In this document: piece after piece, positions 44,552-53,043 of the stretch
How the letters are laid out: each line of letters starts with the position of its first letter
How positions within the stretch are numbered: position 1 is the first letter of the stretch
Assembly (NCBI GenBank): GCA_963674835.2
Contig: CAXXKC010000003.1
Location: forward strand, 1-64,000
Reading direction: 5' to 3'
DNA length: 64,000 nucleotides
Source: G963674835 sp963674835
GTDB lineage: Bacteria > Planctomycetota > Planctomycetia > Pirellulales > Thermoguttaceae
Translations under genes and position numbers: made by a program
Notes under the pieces: generated by a model
The model's database searches: none
Told to the model about the DNA's origin: nothing
What the model saw: the letters and a program-made list of their open reading frames with translations, nothing else

Positions 44552-45433
44552 ATGAAGAATCGCTTTTCACGCCGCTCGATGCTGCAGGGGTTGGCCGGCG
44601 GTGCGGCTGCCGCGGCCGCAATGTCGTATCTCGGGCCTGTCGGGGCTGCCGAGGTGGAGCCGCTGAAGGTGAAGGGAAATGTGAACCAGTCCGCGTGCCG
44701 GTGGTGTTATGGACGTATTCCGTTGGACGAGCTGTGCAAGGCGGGCAGCCAGATCGGTCTGAAGTCGATCGAGTTGGTGGGGCCGAAGGACTGGCCGACT
44801 CTGGCCAAGTACGGGTTGACCTGCGCCATGGGGAACGGGGCGGGCATGGGCATTACCAAGGGATTCAACCGGGTCGAGTATCACGATGAACTCGTGGCCG
44901 GCTTCGAGGAGTTGATTCCGCAGGCGGCCGACGCGGGGATTCCGAGCGTGATTTGCATGTCGGGCAATCGCAAGGGGCTGTCGGACGAGGAAGGCATCGT
45001 CAATTGCGTGAAGGGGATCAAGCGGCTGACGAAGCTGGCCGAGCAGAAGAAGGTGAACCTGGTCATGGAGCTGCTGAACAGCAAGGTGGATCACCATGAC
45101 TACCAGTGCGACCACACGGCGTGGGGCGTGGAGGTGTGCAAGCAGGTGGGCTCGGATCGCTTCAAGCTGCTGTACGACATCTACCACATGCAGATCATGG
45201 AAGGCGACCTGATTCGGACGATCCAAGAGAATATCGAGTACATCGGCCATTTCCATACGGGCGGCAATCCGGGCCGGCACGAGATCGACGAGACCCAAGA
45301 GATCACGTATCCGGCAGTGATGAAGGCGATCGTGGCGACGGGGTACAAGGGGTTCGTCGGCCAGGAGTTCGTGCCGACCGGTGATGATCCGCTGGGGTCG
45401 CTGCGGCGTTGCGTGCAGATTTGTGACGTGTAA
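44552..45433 (+). CDS. Tat-exported hydroxypyruvate isomerase-like TIM-barrel protein
   Basis: 293 residues. SRRSMLQGLAGGAAAAAAM is a Tat signal, ending near GAAEVE. The mature part is a xylose-isomerase-like barrel of the Hyi group with all four expected metal ligands: Glu in LVMELLNSKVD, Asp and His in LLYDIYHMQ, His in GHFHTGGNPGRHE and Glu in GQEFVPTGDD. Cytosolic Hyi converts hydroxypyruvate to tartronate semialdehyde; this exported version probably acts on another sugar or keto acid. Start ATG 44552 has AAGGTG upstream. It is followed 43 bp later by another Tat-exported isomerase-like gene. Confidence 0.85.
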   Translation: MKNRFSRRSMLQGLAGGAAAAAAMSYLGPVGAAEVEPLKVKGNVNQSACRWCYGRIPLDELCKAGSQIGLKSIELVGPKDWPTLAKYGLTCAMGNGAGMGITKGFNRVEYHDELVAGFEELIPQAADAGIPSVICMSGNRKGLSDEEGIVNCVKGIKRLTKLAEQKKVNLVMELLNSKVDHHDYQCDHTAWGVEVCKQVGSDRFKLLYDIYHMQIMEGDLIRTIQENIEYIGHFHTGGNPGRHEIDETQEITYPAVMKAIVATGYKGFVGQEFVPTGDDPLGSLRRCVQICDV

Positions 45434-45476
45434 GGGCCGGCCGCGGGGCGGACTTTGGCGGCAAGGAGACGATGCG

Positions 45477-47069
45477 ATGACGATCCGTGGTTGTGCGCGG
45501 GGCGGCGGCGGTGTTGCGCGCCGCGATTTTTTGCGGCTGGTGGGTGCGGCAGGCGTTGCGGCGGGCTGCGGCGGTTGGGGCCTGTCGGTCGGGCGAGCCC
45601 AATCGGCGTCTACGCTGCGGATTCCGCGCCGTAGGCCGCGCACGGCGTCGATCGGCGTGTTCGGCGTGGGGCATTACACGTACTGGAGCCAGTTCGAGGG
45701 GCTCCGGGACGAGATGCTGCACAAGATCGGCGTGTTGGTGAAACGCGTCGAGGCGCAGGAGGTGCAGGTTACGAATTTCGGCCTGATCGACAATGCGCAG
45801 GGGGCGTACGCGCTGTTGCCGAAGCTGAAGGCGGCGAACCTGGACCTGGTCTTCTGCGATATGGTGACGTACGCCACGAGTTCGACGTTCGGCGCGATCA
45901 TTCGAGACCTGGACGTACCGATCGTGCTGGTGGCGCTGCAGCCGCTGAAGGGCCTGGACTACAGCCGGGCCTCGACGCGGATGCAGTTGGCCAACGACGA
46001 TTTCTGCTCGGTGCCGGAGTTCACGGGCGTGGCGGTACGCATGGGGAAGCGGGTGCCGCCGGTGATTCTGGGTACGCTGGACGACGATCCGGTCGCGGAT
46101 CGGGAACTGGTTCGCTGGTGCGACATCGCCAAGGTGTTGCACGATCTGCGGCGGGCGCGGATCGGGCATTTCGGGCACGTGTTGGAGTCGATGCTCGACA
46201 TGCACTCGGACCCGACGGCGTTGACGGCCGCGTTCGGATGCCACATCGTGCAGACGGAGGCCGACGAGCTGGTGCGGCTGTACCGGGACGTGCAACCGGC
46301 GGCAATCGAGGCGAAGAAGTCGCAGATTCTGGAGATGTTCGACACGCCCGACCCGAAGTCGGACCCGGTGACGCGCAAGCTTACGCCGGAGGACTTGCAG
46401 ATGGCCGCCCGGGTGGCGGTGGCGCTGGACAAGTTCGTGGACGAGAAGCAGTTGGACGGGCTGGCCTATTACTATGAGGGCGAGCCGGGGAGCGAGACTC
46501 GCCAGGTGGTGACGAACCTGATCGTGGGCAATTCGCTGCTTACGGCGGCGGGGTTTCCGATGTGCGGCGAGTCGGACTTGAAGACGTGCATCGCCATGCT
46601 GATCGAGGACCGGTTGGACATCGGCGGGAGCTTTGCCGAGTTCCACCCGATCGATTTCCGGGAGGGATTCGTGCTGGTGGGACACGACGGGCCGCACCAC
46701 ATCAACATCGCCGAAGGGCGGCCGGTGCTGCGGAGCCTGTTGAAGTATCACGGCAAGCCGGGGTCGGGAGCGAGCGTCGAGTTCAAGATTCGCGAAGGCC
46801 CGATCACGATGTTGAGCATCGGCCTGACGGCCCAGGGAAAGTGCAAGTTCGTGATCGCCGAAGGGCAGTCGGTGCGCGGACCGATTCCACCGACGGGCAA
46901 CACGAACACGCGAGGGTTCTTCAAGCCCGACGTGCGAACGTTCCTGCAACGTTGGGTTGCGGAAGGGCCGACACACCACTTTGCCCTGGGCGTGGGAAAG
47001 CACGCGCGGACGATCAAGGATCTGGGCGACGTGTTGGGAGTGGAGAGCGTGATCGTGGCGGAGGCGTGA
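45477..47069 (+). CDS. Tat-exported L-fucose/L-arabinose isomerase-family protein
   Basis: 530 residues. VARRDFLRLVGAAGVAAGCGG is a Tat signal, and the Cys could make it a lipoprotein. The mature region is a sugar-isomerase-superfamily protein (IGVFGVGHYTYWSQFEGLRDEM, then HFGHVLESMLDMHSD, CGESDLKTCIAMLIEDRL, EFHPIDF, VGHDGPHHINIAEG). Start ATG 45477 follows AAGGAGAC and an overlapping out-of-frame ATG. Export of this normally cytosolic family is unusual. It probably works with the preceding Hyi-like protein on a common periplasmic substrate. It is a distant relative of 14731-16113. Confidence 0.8.
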   Translation: MTIRGCARGGGGVARRDFLRLVGAAGVAAGCGGWGLSVGRAQSASTLRIPRRRPRTASIGVFGVGHYTYWSQFEGLRDEMLHKIGVLVKRVEAQEVQVTNFGLIDNAQGAYALLPKLKAANLDLVFCDMVTYATSSTFGAIIRDLDVPIVLVALQPLKGLDYSRASTRMQLANDDFCSVPEFTGVAVRMGKRVPPVILGTLDDDPVADRELVRWCDIAKVLHDLRRARIGHFGHVLESMLDMHSDPTALTAAFGCHIVQTEADELVRLYRDVQPAAIEAKKSQILEMFDTPDPKSDPVTRKLTPEDLQMAARVAVALDKFVDEKQLDGLAYYYEGEPGSETRQVVTNLIVGNSLLTAAGFPMCGESDLKTCIAMLIEDRLDIGGSFAEFHPIDFREGFVLVGHDGPHHINIAEGRPVLRSLLKYHGKPGSGASVEFKIREGPITMLSIGLTAQGKCKFVIAEGQSVRGPIPPTGNTNTRGFFKPDVRTFLQRWVAEGPTHHFALGVGKHARTIKDLGDVLGVESVIVAEA

Positions 47070-47293
47070 GGGAAGGCCGAACGCGCACGAGGTGTCGCGC
47101 GTGGCGGCCGGCTTGTCTGACCGGGTTGTCGGCCGCGCTGGAAAGGTCGTCCGCGGCGGCGGAACGGCCGGCGGCATGTGTGTCGGTGCCGGCGCTGCGG
47201 CTGTTGGGATTGCTATGCCCCCTTGGTTCGACGCGTAGTATTCGGTACGGGGAGTTGTGACGGAACGTTCACCGATCGACAAGGAGAGGAACG

Positions 47294-47881
47294 ATGGCTT
47301 CCAAGAGGATTCTGATGCTGGTGGGGGATTATGTCGAGGATTACGAGGCGATGGTGCCGTTTCAGATGTTGGTGATGGTCGGGCACCAGGTAGACGCGGT
47401 TTGTCCGGGGAAGAAGGCTGGGGAGACGGTGCGGACGGCGATCCACGATTTCGACGGGGCGCAGACGTACAGCGAGAAGCCGGGGCACAACTTTGCGGTG
47501 ACCGCCGACTTCGACGCGGTCGATGCGAAGGAGTACGACGCGTTGGTGATTCCCGGCGGGCGGGCGCCGGAGTATTTACGGCTGGATGAGCGAGTGTTGG
47601 CGATCGTGCGGCATTTTGCGGAGGCTGACAAGCCGATCGCGGCGATTTGCCACGGGCCGCAGCTTCTCAGCGCGGCGGGTGTGGTCGAGGGGCGCACGTG
47701 CATGGCGTATCCGGCCGTGAAGCCGGAGCTGACGCGCACGGGGGCGACGTGGAGCGACGTGAACGAGACGTTCAGCAACGCGGTGGTCGATGGGAATCTG
47801 GTGACGGCCGCCGCATGGCCGGGACATCCGCAGTGGATCCGCAAGTTTCTGGAAATGCTGGGCACGCGGATCGAGCCGTGA
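47294..47881 (+). CDS. DJ-1/PfpI family protein
   Basis: 195 residues, cytoplasmic, with GAGAGG just before the ATG. The nucleophile elbow is AAICHGPQLL (Cys119-His120), with the conserved Glu15 in VGDYVEDYEAM. The region AYPAVKPELTRTGATW matches PfpI/YhbO-type members, which act as deglycases, hydratases or stress chaperones rather than true proteases. It sits 224 bp after the isomerase-like gene and 183 bp before the dipeptidase, with its own ribosome-binding site. Whether it belongs to the same transcript is uncertain. Confidence 0.88.
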   Translation: MASKRILMLVGDYVEDYEAMVPFQMLVMVGHQVDAVCPGKKAGETVRTAIHDFDGAQTYSEKPGHNFAVTADFDAVDAKEYDALVIPGGRAPEYLRLDERVLAIVRHFAEADKPIAAICHGPQLLSAAGVVEGRTCMAYPAVKPELTRTGATWSDVNETFSNAVVDGNLVTAAAWPGHPQWIRKFLEMLGTRIEP

Positions 47882-48064
47882 CGGGCGGCGTGGGGTCTTT
47901 TGCTGGCCGGGCGGTGGCCGACTATAATGTGAGCTATCCGGGTCCACGTTGTGGAATCTTGCCCGGGTGAAAGACAGCGGCGAACCGTTCGTCTCTGTGG
48001 TCCGGCCTCTCGCTGGGTGGCTTTCGTGCATTGGTTGTGCAGATCTTGTTTGGAGGAGTGCTTC

Positions 48065-49411
48065 ATGTCCCATCATGCGATCGACCGACGCCGTTTTCTT
48101 CAAGCCACGACTGCGACCGCACTGGCGGGATTGGCCACAAACGCGGGTTCGGTTGTCGGAGCCGAGCCTTCGGCGAAGACGGCGGACTGGAAGGACAACG
48201 CCTGGATCCAAGAGGCGCGACAGGTGGCATTGAAGCAGCTCAAGCCAACGCCCAAGCAGCTCGAGCACGGGTTGGAACTGCACGCGGCGTCGCTGGTGTT
48301 CGATTCGTATGGGTTCTCGCCGCGGGTGGCGGTCGACGGCGACGCGCTTCGCAAGGCCGTGGAGGCGGGGGCATCGGACATCGAGGTGCAGGACCTGCGG
48401 GAACAGATGTCGATGACGCGGGCGGCCACGAATGCGGCGGAGCGGGCCGAGTTCGAGCAGGCATGGGAAGCTTCGGGCGTGACGTGCATCTTCCAGAACG
48501 CGGGCGAAGAGGGACAGGCGGTGATGCGGTTGATCAAACGGCTGGCGCACTTCACGTTCCTGACGGACCACATGCCTGAGTTCCTTCCCAAGGCGGTCAC
48601 GCCGGAGGACATCGTGGCGGCGAAGAAGGCCGGGCGGCACTGCCTGTACTTCACGGGGAACGGCGTGCCGCTGGTGGAGCAGTGGGTGTCGATCGAGGAC
48701 GAGATGCGGTACATTCGCATCTTCTACGAGTTGGGCATTCGCATGATGCACTTGACGTATAACCGGCGCAACATGATCGGCGACGGTTGCGCGGAGCCGT
48801 CGAACGCGGGGCTGAGCGACTTCGGCCGCGCGGTGGTGGCCGAGATGAACCGCGTGGGCGTGATCGTCGATTGTGCCCATAGCGGGTGGCAAACCAGCCT
48901 GGACGCTGCGCGGACCTCGAAGAAGCCGATGGTCGCCAGCCATACGACGTGCGCGTCGCTGCATCGCCATATTCGCGGCAAGCCGGATGAAGTGATCCGG
49001 GCGATCGCCGACACGGGGGGCTTCGTGGGGATTTGCACGGTGCCCAGCTTTTTGGGCAATCCGGGGGACATCCTGGCGCTGATGGAGCACATCGACCACG
49101 TGGTGAAGAAGTTCGGGCCGGAGTACGTAGCGATCGGCACGGATACGGCGTATACGTCGCGGAACGCGTCGGCGGAGAATAAGAAGGTGCCGTCGCGCGG
49201 CAAGTCGCGCCGCAGTTGGGCGAGTTTCTGGCCGCCGGAGTGGGTGCCGTCGCGGCCTTACCAGGCGTCGATGAGCATGGCGTGGACGAACTGGCCGCTG
49301 TACACGGTGGGCATGGTGCAACGCGGCTACTCGGACGACGACATTCAGAAGATCCTGGGCGGCAACGTGATGCGCGTCGCCAAGGCGGCGTTGGACGTAC
49401 AGCCTTCTTGA
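48065..49411 (+). CDS. Tat-exported membrane-dipeptidase-like (M19) protein with altered metal site
   Basis: 448 residues. DRRRFLQATTATALAGLA is a Tat signal. The barrel matches renal-dipeptidase family M19: IRMMHLTYNRRNMIGDGC, then VDCAHSGWQTSLDA, VASHTTCASLHRHIRGKPDEVIRAIADTGG and VAIGTD. Canonical M19 enzymes have an N-terminal HxD metal pair (DGHND-like). Here the equivalent strand reads LVFDSYGFSP, without the His, so one metal site may be lost. ATG 48065 has GGAGGAG six bases upstream. It may hydrolyse D-Ala-containing dipeptides or lactones, or have a new activity. Confidence 0.78.
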   Translation: MSHHAIDRRRFLQATTATALAGLATNAGSVVGAEPSAKTADWKDNAWIQEARQVALKQLKPTPKQLEHGLELHAASLVFDSYGFSPRVAVDGDALRKAVEAGASDIEVQDLREQMSMTRAATNAAERAEFEQAWEASGVTCIFQNAGEEGQAVMRLIKRLAHFTFLTDHMPEFLPKAVTPEDIVAAKKAGRHCLYFTGNGVPLVEQWVSIEDEMRYIRIFYELGIRMMHLTYNRRNMIGDGCAEPSNAGLSDFGRAVVAEMNRVGVIVDCAHSGWQTSLDAARTSKKPMVASHTTCASLHRHIRGKPDEVIRAIADTGGFVGICTVPSFLGNPGDILALMEHIDHVVKKFGPEYVAIGTDTAYTSRNASAENKKVPSRGKSRRSWASFWPPEWVPSRPYQASMSMAWTNWPLYTVGMVQRGYSDDDIQKILGGNVMRVAKAALDVQPS

Positions 49412-49474
49412 TGCCGATGCCGCCAATGATGGCGATTCGGCCCGGATAGCAGCCGACGCGCTCCCTCAACGCGC

Positions 49475-49500
49475 GGCCCTCTCCGCAGGCGGGCGAGGGG
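49475..49500. repeat. Extragenic palindrome, CCCTCTCC type (degenerate)
   Basis: CGGCCCTCTCCGCAGGCGGGCGAGGGG resembles the perfect palindrome at 52961-52986 and the degenerate one at 57668-57698. Confidence 0.45.
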
Positions 49501-49558
49501 AACTGTGTTGGGGACGATTGATTGGATGTTGTTGGTGACGGCTCGTGGCTGGCTGCTG

Positions 49559-49810
49559 TCAGAGTTCTTGTTCGCGTCGCAGTGTCTTGAGTCTTCGGCT
49601 GCAATGAAAGCAGTTGATGACATCGCCGATCCATGTGAAGGCGAGCATGCCGAGGACGATTGCGGTTGCCCAGATGGGGACGGAGATGACGTGAGATAGC
49701 AGCCAGATGGTGAAAGCGGCTGTGAGCAGCAAGGCTGTGTGGACAGGGATCGCTCTGCGCGATTGACGGCGGTAGTTTTCGAGCCGTTTGATTTCGGCGA
49801 TTGTATCCAT
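49559..49810 (-). CDS. Small hypothetical membrane protein
   Basis: 83 residues from ATG 49810 (AGGA about nine bases upstream). A charged N-terminal helix (DTIAEIKRLENYRRQSRRA) is followed by two membrane helices (HTALLLTAAFTIWLLSHVI; TAIVLGMLAFTWIGDVINCF) and a basic C-terminus with FHCSRR. No family recognised. It diverges from the second GH106 gene. Confidence 0.6.
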   Translation of the reverse strand: MDTIAEIKRLENYRRQSRRAIPVHTALLLTAAFTIWLLSHVISVPIWATAIVLGMLAFTWIGDVINCFHCSRRLKTLRREQEL

Positions 49811-50015
49811 GGTTTGCGTCCTGGAGAGAATAGACGGTTTGGCGGGCGTGCCGTCAAGGGGGCGTTCGTCGGTGTGGGCTGGAGACGGAGCGGTCTTGCT
49901 ACTGTGTCGGTGGGATTCGATGGGGCAACGCGTTTGGGTTGACTTGGCCGCGGTGGGTAGCGATGATGTGAGGCGGGCTCGGCGTTGACCGGTGATTGAT
50001 CGTGAGGGACTTGGC

Positions 50016-52919
50016 ATGATGATCCACGTTGCTGTGCGCTACAGAGCGGCCGTTTTGGTTTTGGCTTCGACGATTGCGTTGGCGGTATTCGGCCGACCGG
50101 TTCTGCAGGCGAGAGGCGCCGACGATCTGGCGGCAGGGTTCGCTGCGCCGTCGGACGCCGAGAAGCCGTGGGTCTATTGGTGGTGGCTGAACGGGAATGT
50201 GACCGAGGAGATGATCCGGTCGGACCTGGCGGCGATGAAGGAGAAAGGGGTCGGCGGTCTGTTGCTGTTCGACGCCCGGGGGTATCACGACGACCACTGT
50301 CCTCCCCCGCCGGTTCGCATGGAGTTTATGGGCCCGGAATGGCGGCGGATGCTGACGGTGGCCATGGCAGAGGCGAGCCGGCTGGGGTTGACGATGAGCG
50401 TGAACCTGAGCAGTTGCGCCGGGGCGCTGAAGGGGCCATGGGACGTGGGCGACGACGCCCCGAAGCAATTAGCGTGGGCGACGAGCGAGTTGGAGGGGCC
50501 GAAGAAGGTCGAGATGACCGTGCCGGCGGGCGATTGGAAGCGCATGTGGGAGGTGGGGCTGTTGGCCTGTCGGCGGGAATCGGCGGCCGACAAGGCGGTC
50601 GTCGAGGTCGTCGACCTGTCGGACAAGGTTGACGGGCAAGGACGGCTGGCGTGGCAGGTGCCGCCGGGGCGATGGACCTTGCTGCGGCTGGTGTCGACGA
50701 TCATGGAGGACCGCAAGACGGAGGTCGACATTCTCAGTCGGGAGGCGGTTGCGGCGTATTTCAACCGGATGGGCAAGGCGATTCTGGACGACGCGGGGCC
50801 GCTGGCCGGCAAGACGCTCACGCATTTCTATAGTGTGAGTTGGGAGGGCGCCGCGCCGACCTGGACGCCCGGGTTCGACAAGGAGTTTGAGAGGTATCGC
50901 GGTTACAGCATTCGGCCGTATCTGCCGGTGCTGGCGGGGATGACCGTTCAGACGCCAGAAGTGTCGAAACGGTTCCTGGAGGACTATCGGCGGACGATCG
51001 GCCACTGTTTTCTGGAGAACTGCTACGGGACGCTGCGGGAGCTTTGCCATCGGGCGGGGCTGGCGTGGCATTCGGAGTCGGGCGGGCCGTGGAACCGGAA
51101 GAACGACATGTTCGCCGACTCGGACCAGTTGGCGTTTTGGGCGTCGAACGACATGCCGCAAGGCGAATTCTGGTGGCCGCTGCCTCACCAAACGAACGCC
51201 CGGAGCACGGCCATCGCGGCCCACATCTATGGCAAGCCGGTGGCGGCCATCGAAGCGTTTACGCACATGAGGAAACATTGGTCGGCCTATCCGGCGACGC
51301 TGAAGCCGCGGGCCGACGCCGCCCTTTGCGACGGCATGAACCACTTCATTTGGCACACGTTTACCTGTTCGCTGCCCGAGTTCGGAGTGCCGGGGGCGGA
51401 ATACTTCGCAGGCACGCACCTGAATCCGCGAGTGACGTGGTGGCGGCAGGCGGGCGATTTTCTGGCTTACCTGGCGCGCAGCCAACACATGCTGCGGCAG
51501 GGACACTTCGTGGCCGACGTGTGCTGTTACGTGAGCGACCGGAACTATGCCGGCTGGACGCGCGGCGAGAAGTGGGGCACCAAGCCGTCGCTGGTGCTCG
51601 GGAAGGGCTATACGTATGACCTGGTCAATACGGACGTGCTGCGAGAGCGGCTGGCGTTCGAGCGGGGACGGCTGGTTCTGCCCGACGGCATGCAGTACCG
51701 GCTTCTGGTGGTGGACCTGGCGGAGGAAGACGTGCCGCCGGAGGCGCTGCAGAAGATTCTCGACCTGGCCGAGGCGGGGGCCACGGTCGTTTTGGGCAGC
51801 CGTCAGGCGAGCCGCGCGCCGGGGTTGAAAGGCTATCCGCAGGCTGATGCGGAGGTGGGCCGTCTTGTCAAGCAGTTGTGGGGCGATGCGGCCGGGCCGA
51901 AGGTCCGCCAACGAGGCCGAGGCAAGCTGATCACGGGCACGGGGCTGGACGCCGTGCTTGCGAGCGAGAAGATTTCGCCCGACTTCGCGGGGCCTTGGGA
52001 TTACATTCATCGCCACGGCGAGAACGCCGACATCTACTTCCTCTCGGGCACAGGTGATGCGGAGTGCACGTTCCGCGTTGCGGGGAAGGAGCCCGAGTTA
52101 TGGGACCCGGTTGCGGGGCGGATCTGCGACACGGTTGCGTATCGCAGCAGCGACGACGGGCGGACGGTCGTGCCGATTCGCCTGGCCGAGAACGGGTCGG
52201 TGTTCGTGGTGTTCCGCAAGCTGGCTACGGATCGCCACGTGGTGGCCATTGCGGGGCCGGCCGACGGTTGGGAGATTGTCGGTCGCGATGAGAAGGGTGT
52301 GCGGCTGCGTTTTTGGAAGAAGGGTTCGTATGCGGTGAAGACGGCCTCGAAGGGCGAGAAGGCGGTCGAGGTGGATGGGCTGACCGAGCCGCGAGCGCTG
52401 GACGGTCCTTGGGACGTGCGGTTCACGCCGGGGTGGGGCGCCCCGGAATCGGCCGTCTTCGAGCGGTTGATCGCGTGGAACGAACACCCGAACGCTGGAA
52501 TCAAGTACTTTTCAGGCACGGGCACGTATCGCAAGAGCGTGGAGCTGAGCAAGGATGAGGCGACCGGGCCGGTGCGTTTGGAGTTGGGCCGCGTTGGGTA
52601 CGTTGCGGAGGTCCGGCTGAACGGCAAGCCCGTCGGCGTGGTGTGGACCGCTCCGTGGGTGGTCGACCTGACCGGGAAGGTGAAGGCGGGCACGAATGCG
52701 CTGGAGATCGACGTGGCCAATGTCTGGCAAAACCGTTTGATCGGCGACGCGGGATTGCCGGAGAAGGAACGGCTGACGAAGAGCAACCTGCGATTGCAGG
52801 CGGATGGCCCGCCGATGAAGCCGTACGAAGGGTACTCGGCCAAGGATCCGTTGGCGCCGTCGGGCTTGATGGGGCCTGTGCGGTTGGAGTTCGGGTGTGA
52901 GCGAGAGGTGGGGCTTTGA
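50016..52919 (+). CDS. Large exported glycoside hydrolase, GH106 (alpha-L-rhamnosidase) type, second copy
   Basis: 967 residues. A signal peptide (YRAAVLVLASTIALAVFG) is followed by WVYWWWLNGNVTEEMIRSDLAAMKEKGVGGLLLFDA, the same opening as 36316-39846, then LTVAMAEASRLGLTMSVNLSSC. A central barrel segment (FYSVSWEGAAPTWTPGFDKEFERYRGYSIRPYLPVL) and a C-terminal beta-sandwich (LELGRVGYVAEVRLNGKPVGVVWTAPW) are conserved with the first copy. It is 200 residues shorter and its sequence is clearly divergent, so substrates may differ. ATG 50016 has GAGGGA seven bases upstream; GTG 49992 is rejected. Confidence 0.82.
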   Translation: MMIHVAVRYRAAVLVLASTIALAVFGRPVLQARGADDLAAGFAAPSDAEKPWVYWWWLNGNVTEEMIRSDLAAMKEKGVGGLLLFDARGYHDDHCPPPPVRMEFMGPEWRRMLTVAMAEASRLGLTMSVNLSSCAGALKGPWDVGDDAPKQLAWATSELEGPKKVEMTVPAGDWKRMWEVGLLACRRESAADKAVVEVVDLSDKVDGQGRLAWQVPPGRWTLLRLVSTIMEDRKTEVDILSREAVAAYFNRMGKAILDDAGPLAGKTLTHFYSVSWEGAAPTWTPGFDKEFERYRGYSIRPYLPVLAGMTVQTPEVSKRFLEDYRRTIGHCFLENCYGTLRELCHRAGLAWHSESGGPWNRKNDMFADSDQLAFWASNDMPQGEFWWPLPHQTNARSTAIAAHIYGKPVAAIEAFTHMRKHWSAYPATLKPRADAALCDGMNHFIWHTFTCSLPEFGVPGAEYFAGTHLNPRVTWWRQAGDFLAYLARSQHMLRQGHFVADVCCYVSDRNYAGWTRGEKWGTKPSLVLGKGYTYDLVNTDVLRERLAFERGRLVLPDGMQYRLLVVDLAEEDVPPEALQKILDLAEAGATVVLGSRQASRAPGLKGYPQADAEVGRLVKQLWGDAAGPKVRQRGRGKLITGTGLDAVLASEKISPDFAGPWDYIHRHGENADIYFLSGTGDAECTFRVAGKEPELWDPVAGRICDTVAYRSSDDGRTVVPIRLAENGSVFVVFRKLATDRHVVAIAGPADGWEIVGRDEKGVRLRFWKKGSYAVKTASKGEKAVEVDGLTEPRALDGPWDVRFTPGWGAPESAVFERLIAWNEHPNAGIKYFSGTGTYRKSVELSKDEATGPVRLELGRVGYVAEVRLNGKPVGVVWTAPWVVDLTGKVKAGTNALEIDVANVWQNRLIGDAGLPEKERLTKSNLRLQADGPPMKPYEGYSAKDPLAPSGLMGPVRLEFGCEREVGL

Positions 52920-52960
52920 GGTGTGGTTGGGTATGTGGTGGACAGTGCCCTCACCCCCGG

Positions 52961-52986
52961 CCCCTCTCCCGCGTGCGGGAGAGGGG
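52961..52986. terminator. Strong palindrome CCCCTCTCCCGC/GCGGGAGAGGGG
   Basis: Perfect 12-bp complementary arms with almost no loop, between the convergent GH106 and FG-GAP genes. It is a dispersed extragenic palindrome that can act as a bidirectional terminator. Confidence 0.6.
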
Positions 52987-53008
52987 AGGAGTTGGTCGTT
53001 CCTAGGCT

Positions 53009-53030
53009 CTCTCCCGTGTGGACGGGAGAG
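53009..53030. terminator. Hairpin CTCTCCCGT-GTGG-ACGGGAGAG
   Basis: Perfect 9-bp stem with a 4-base loop, 14 bp before the stop of the minus-strand FG-GAP gene. It forms a second hairpin of the convergent terminator pair. Confidence 0.6.
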
Positions 53031-53043
53031 TAGTGGGAAGGGG

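Noticed and set aside
45303..47282. 659-codon minus-strand open frame over the exported isomerase-like gene
   Set aside because: Long but Arg/His/Pro-rich with no family; the plus strand encodes a Tat signal and a known fold with a ribosome-binding site.
47576..49426. 616-codon minus-strand open frame over the dipeptidase-like gene
   Set aside because: Same shadow pattern; composition is typical of antisense frames in high-GC DNA.
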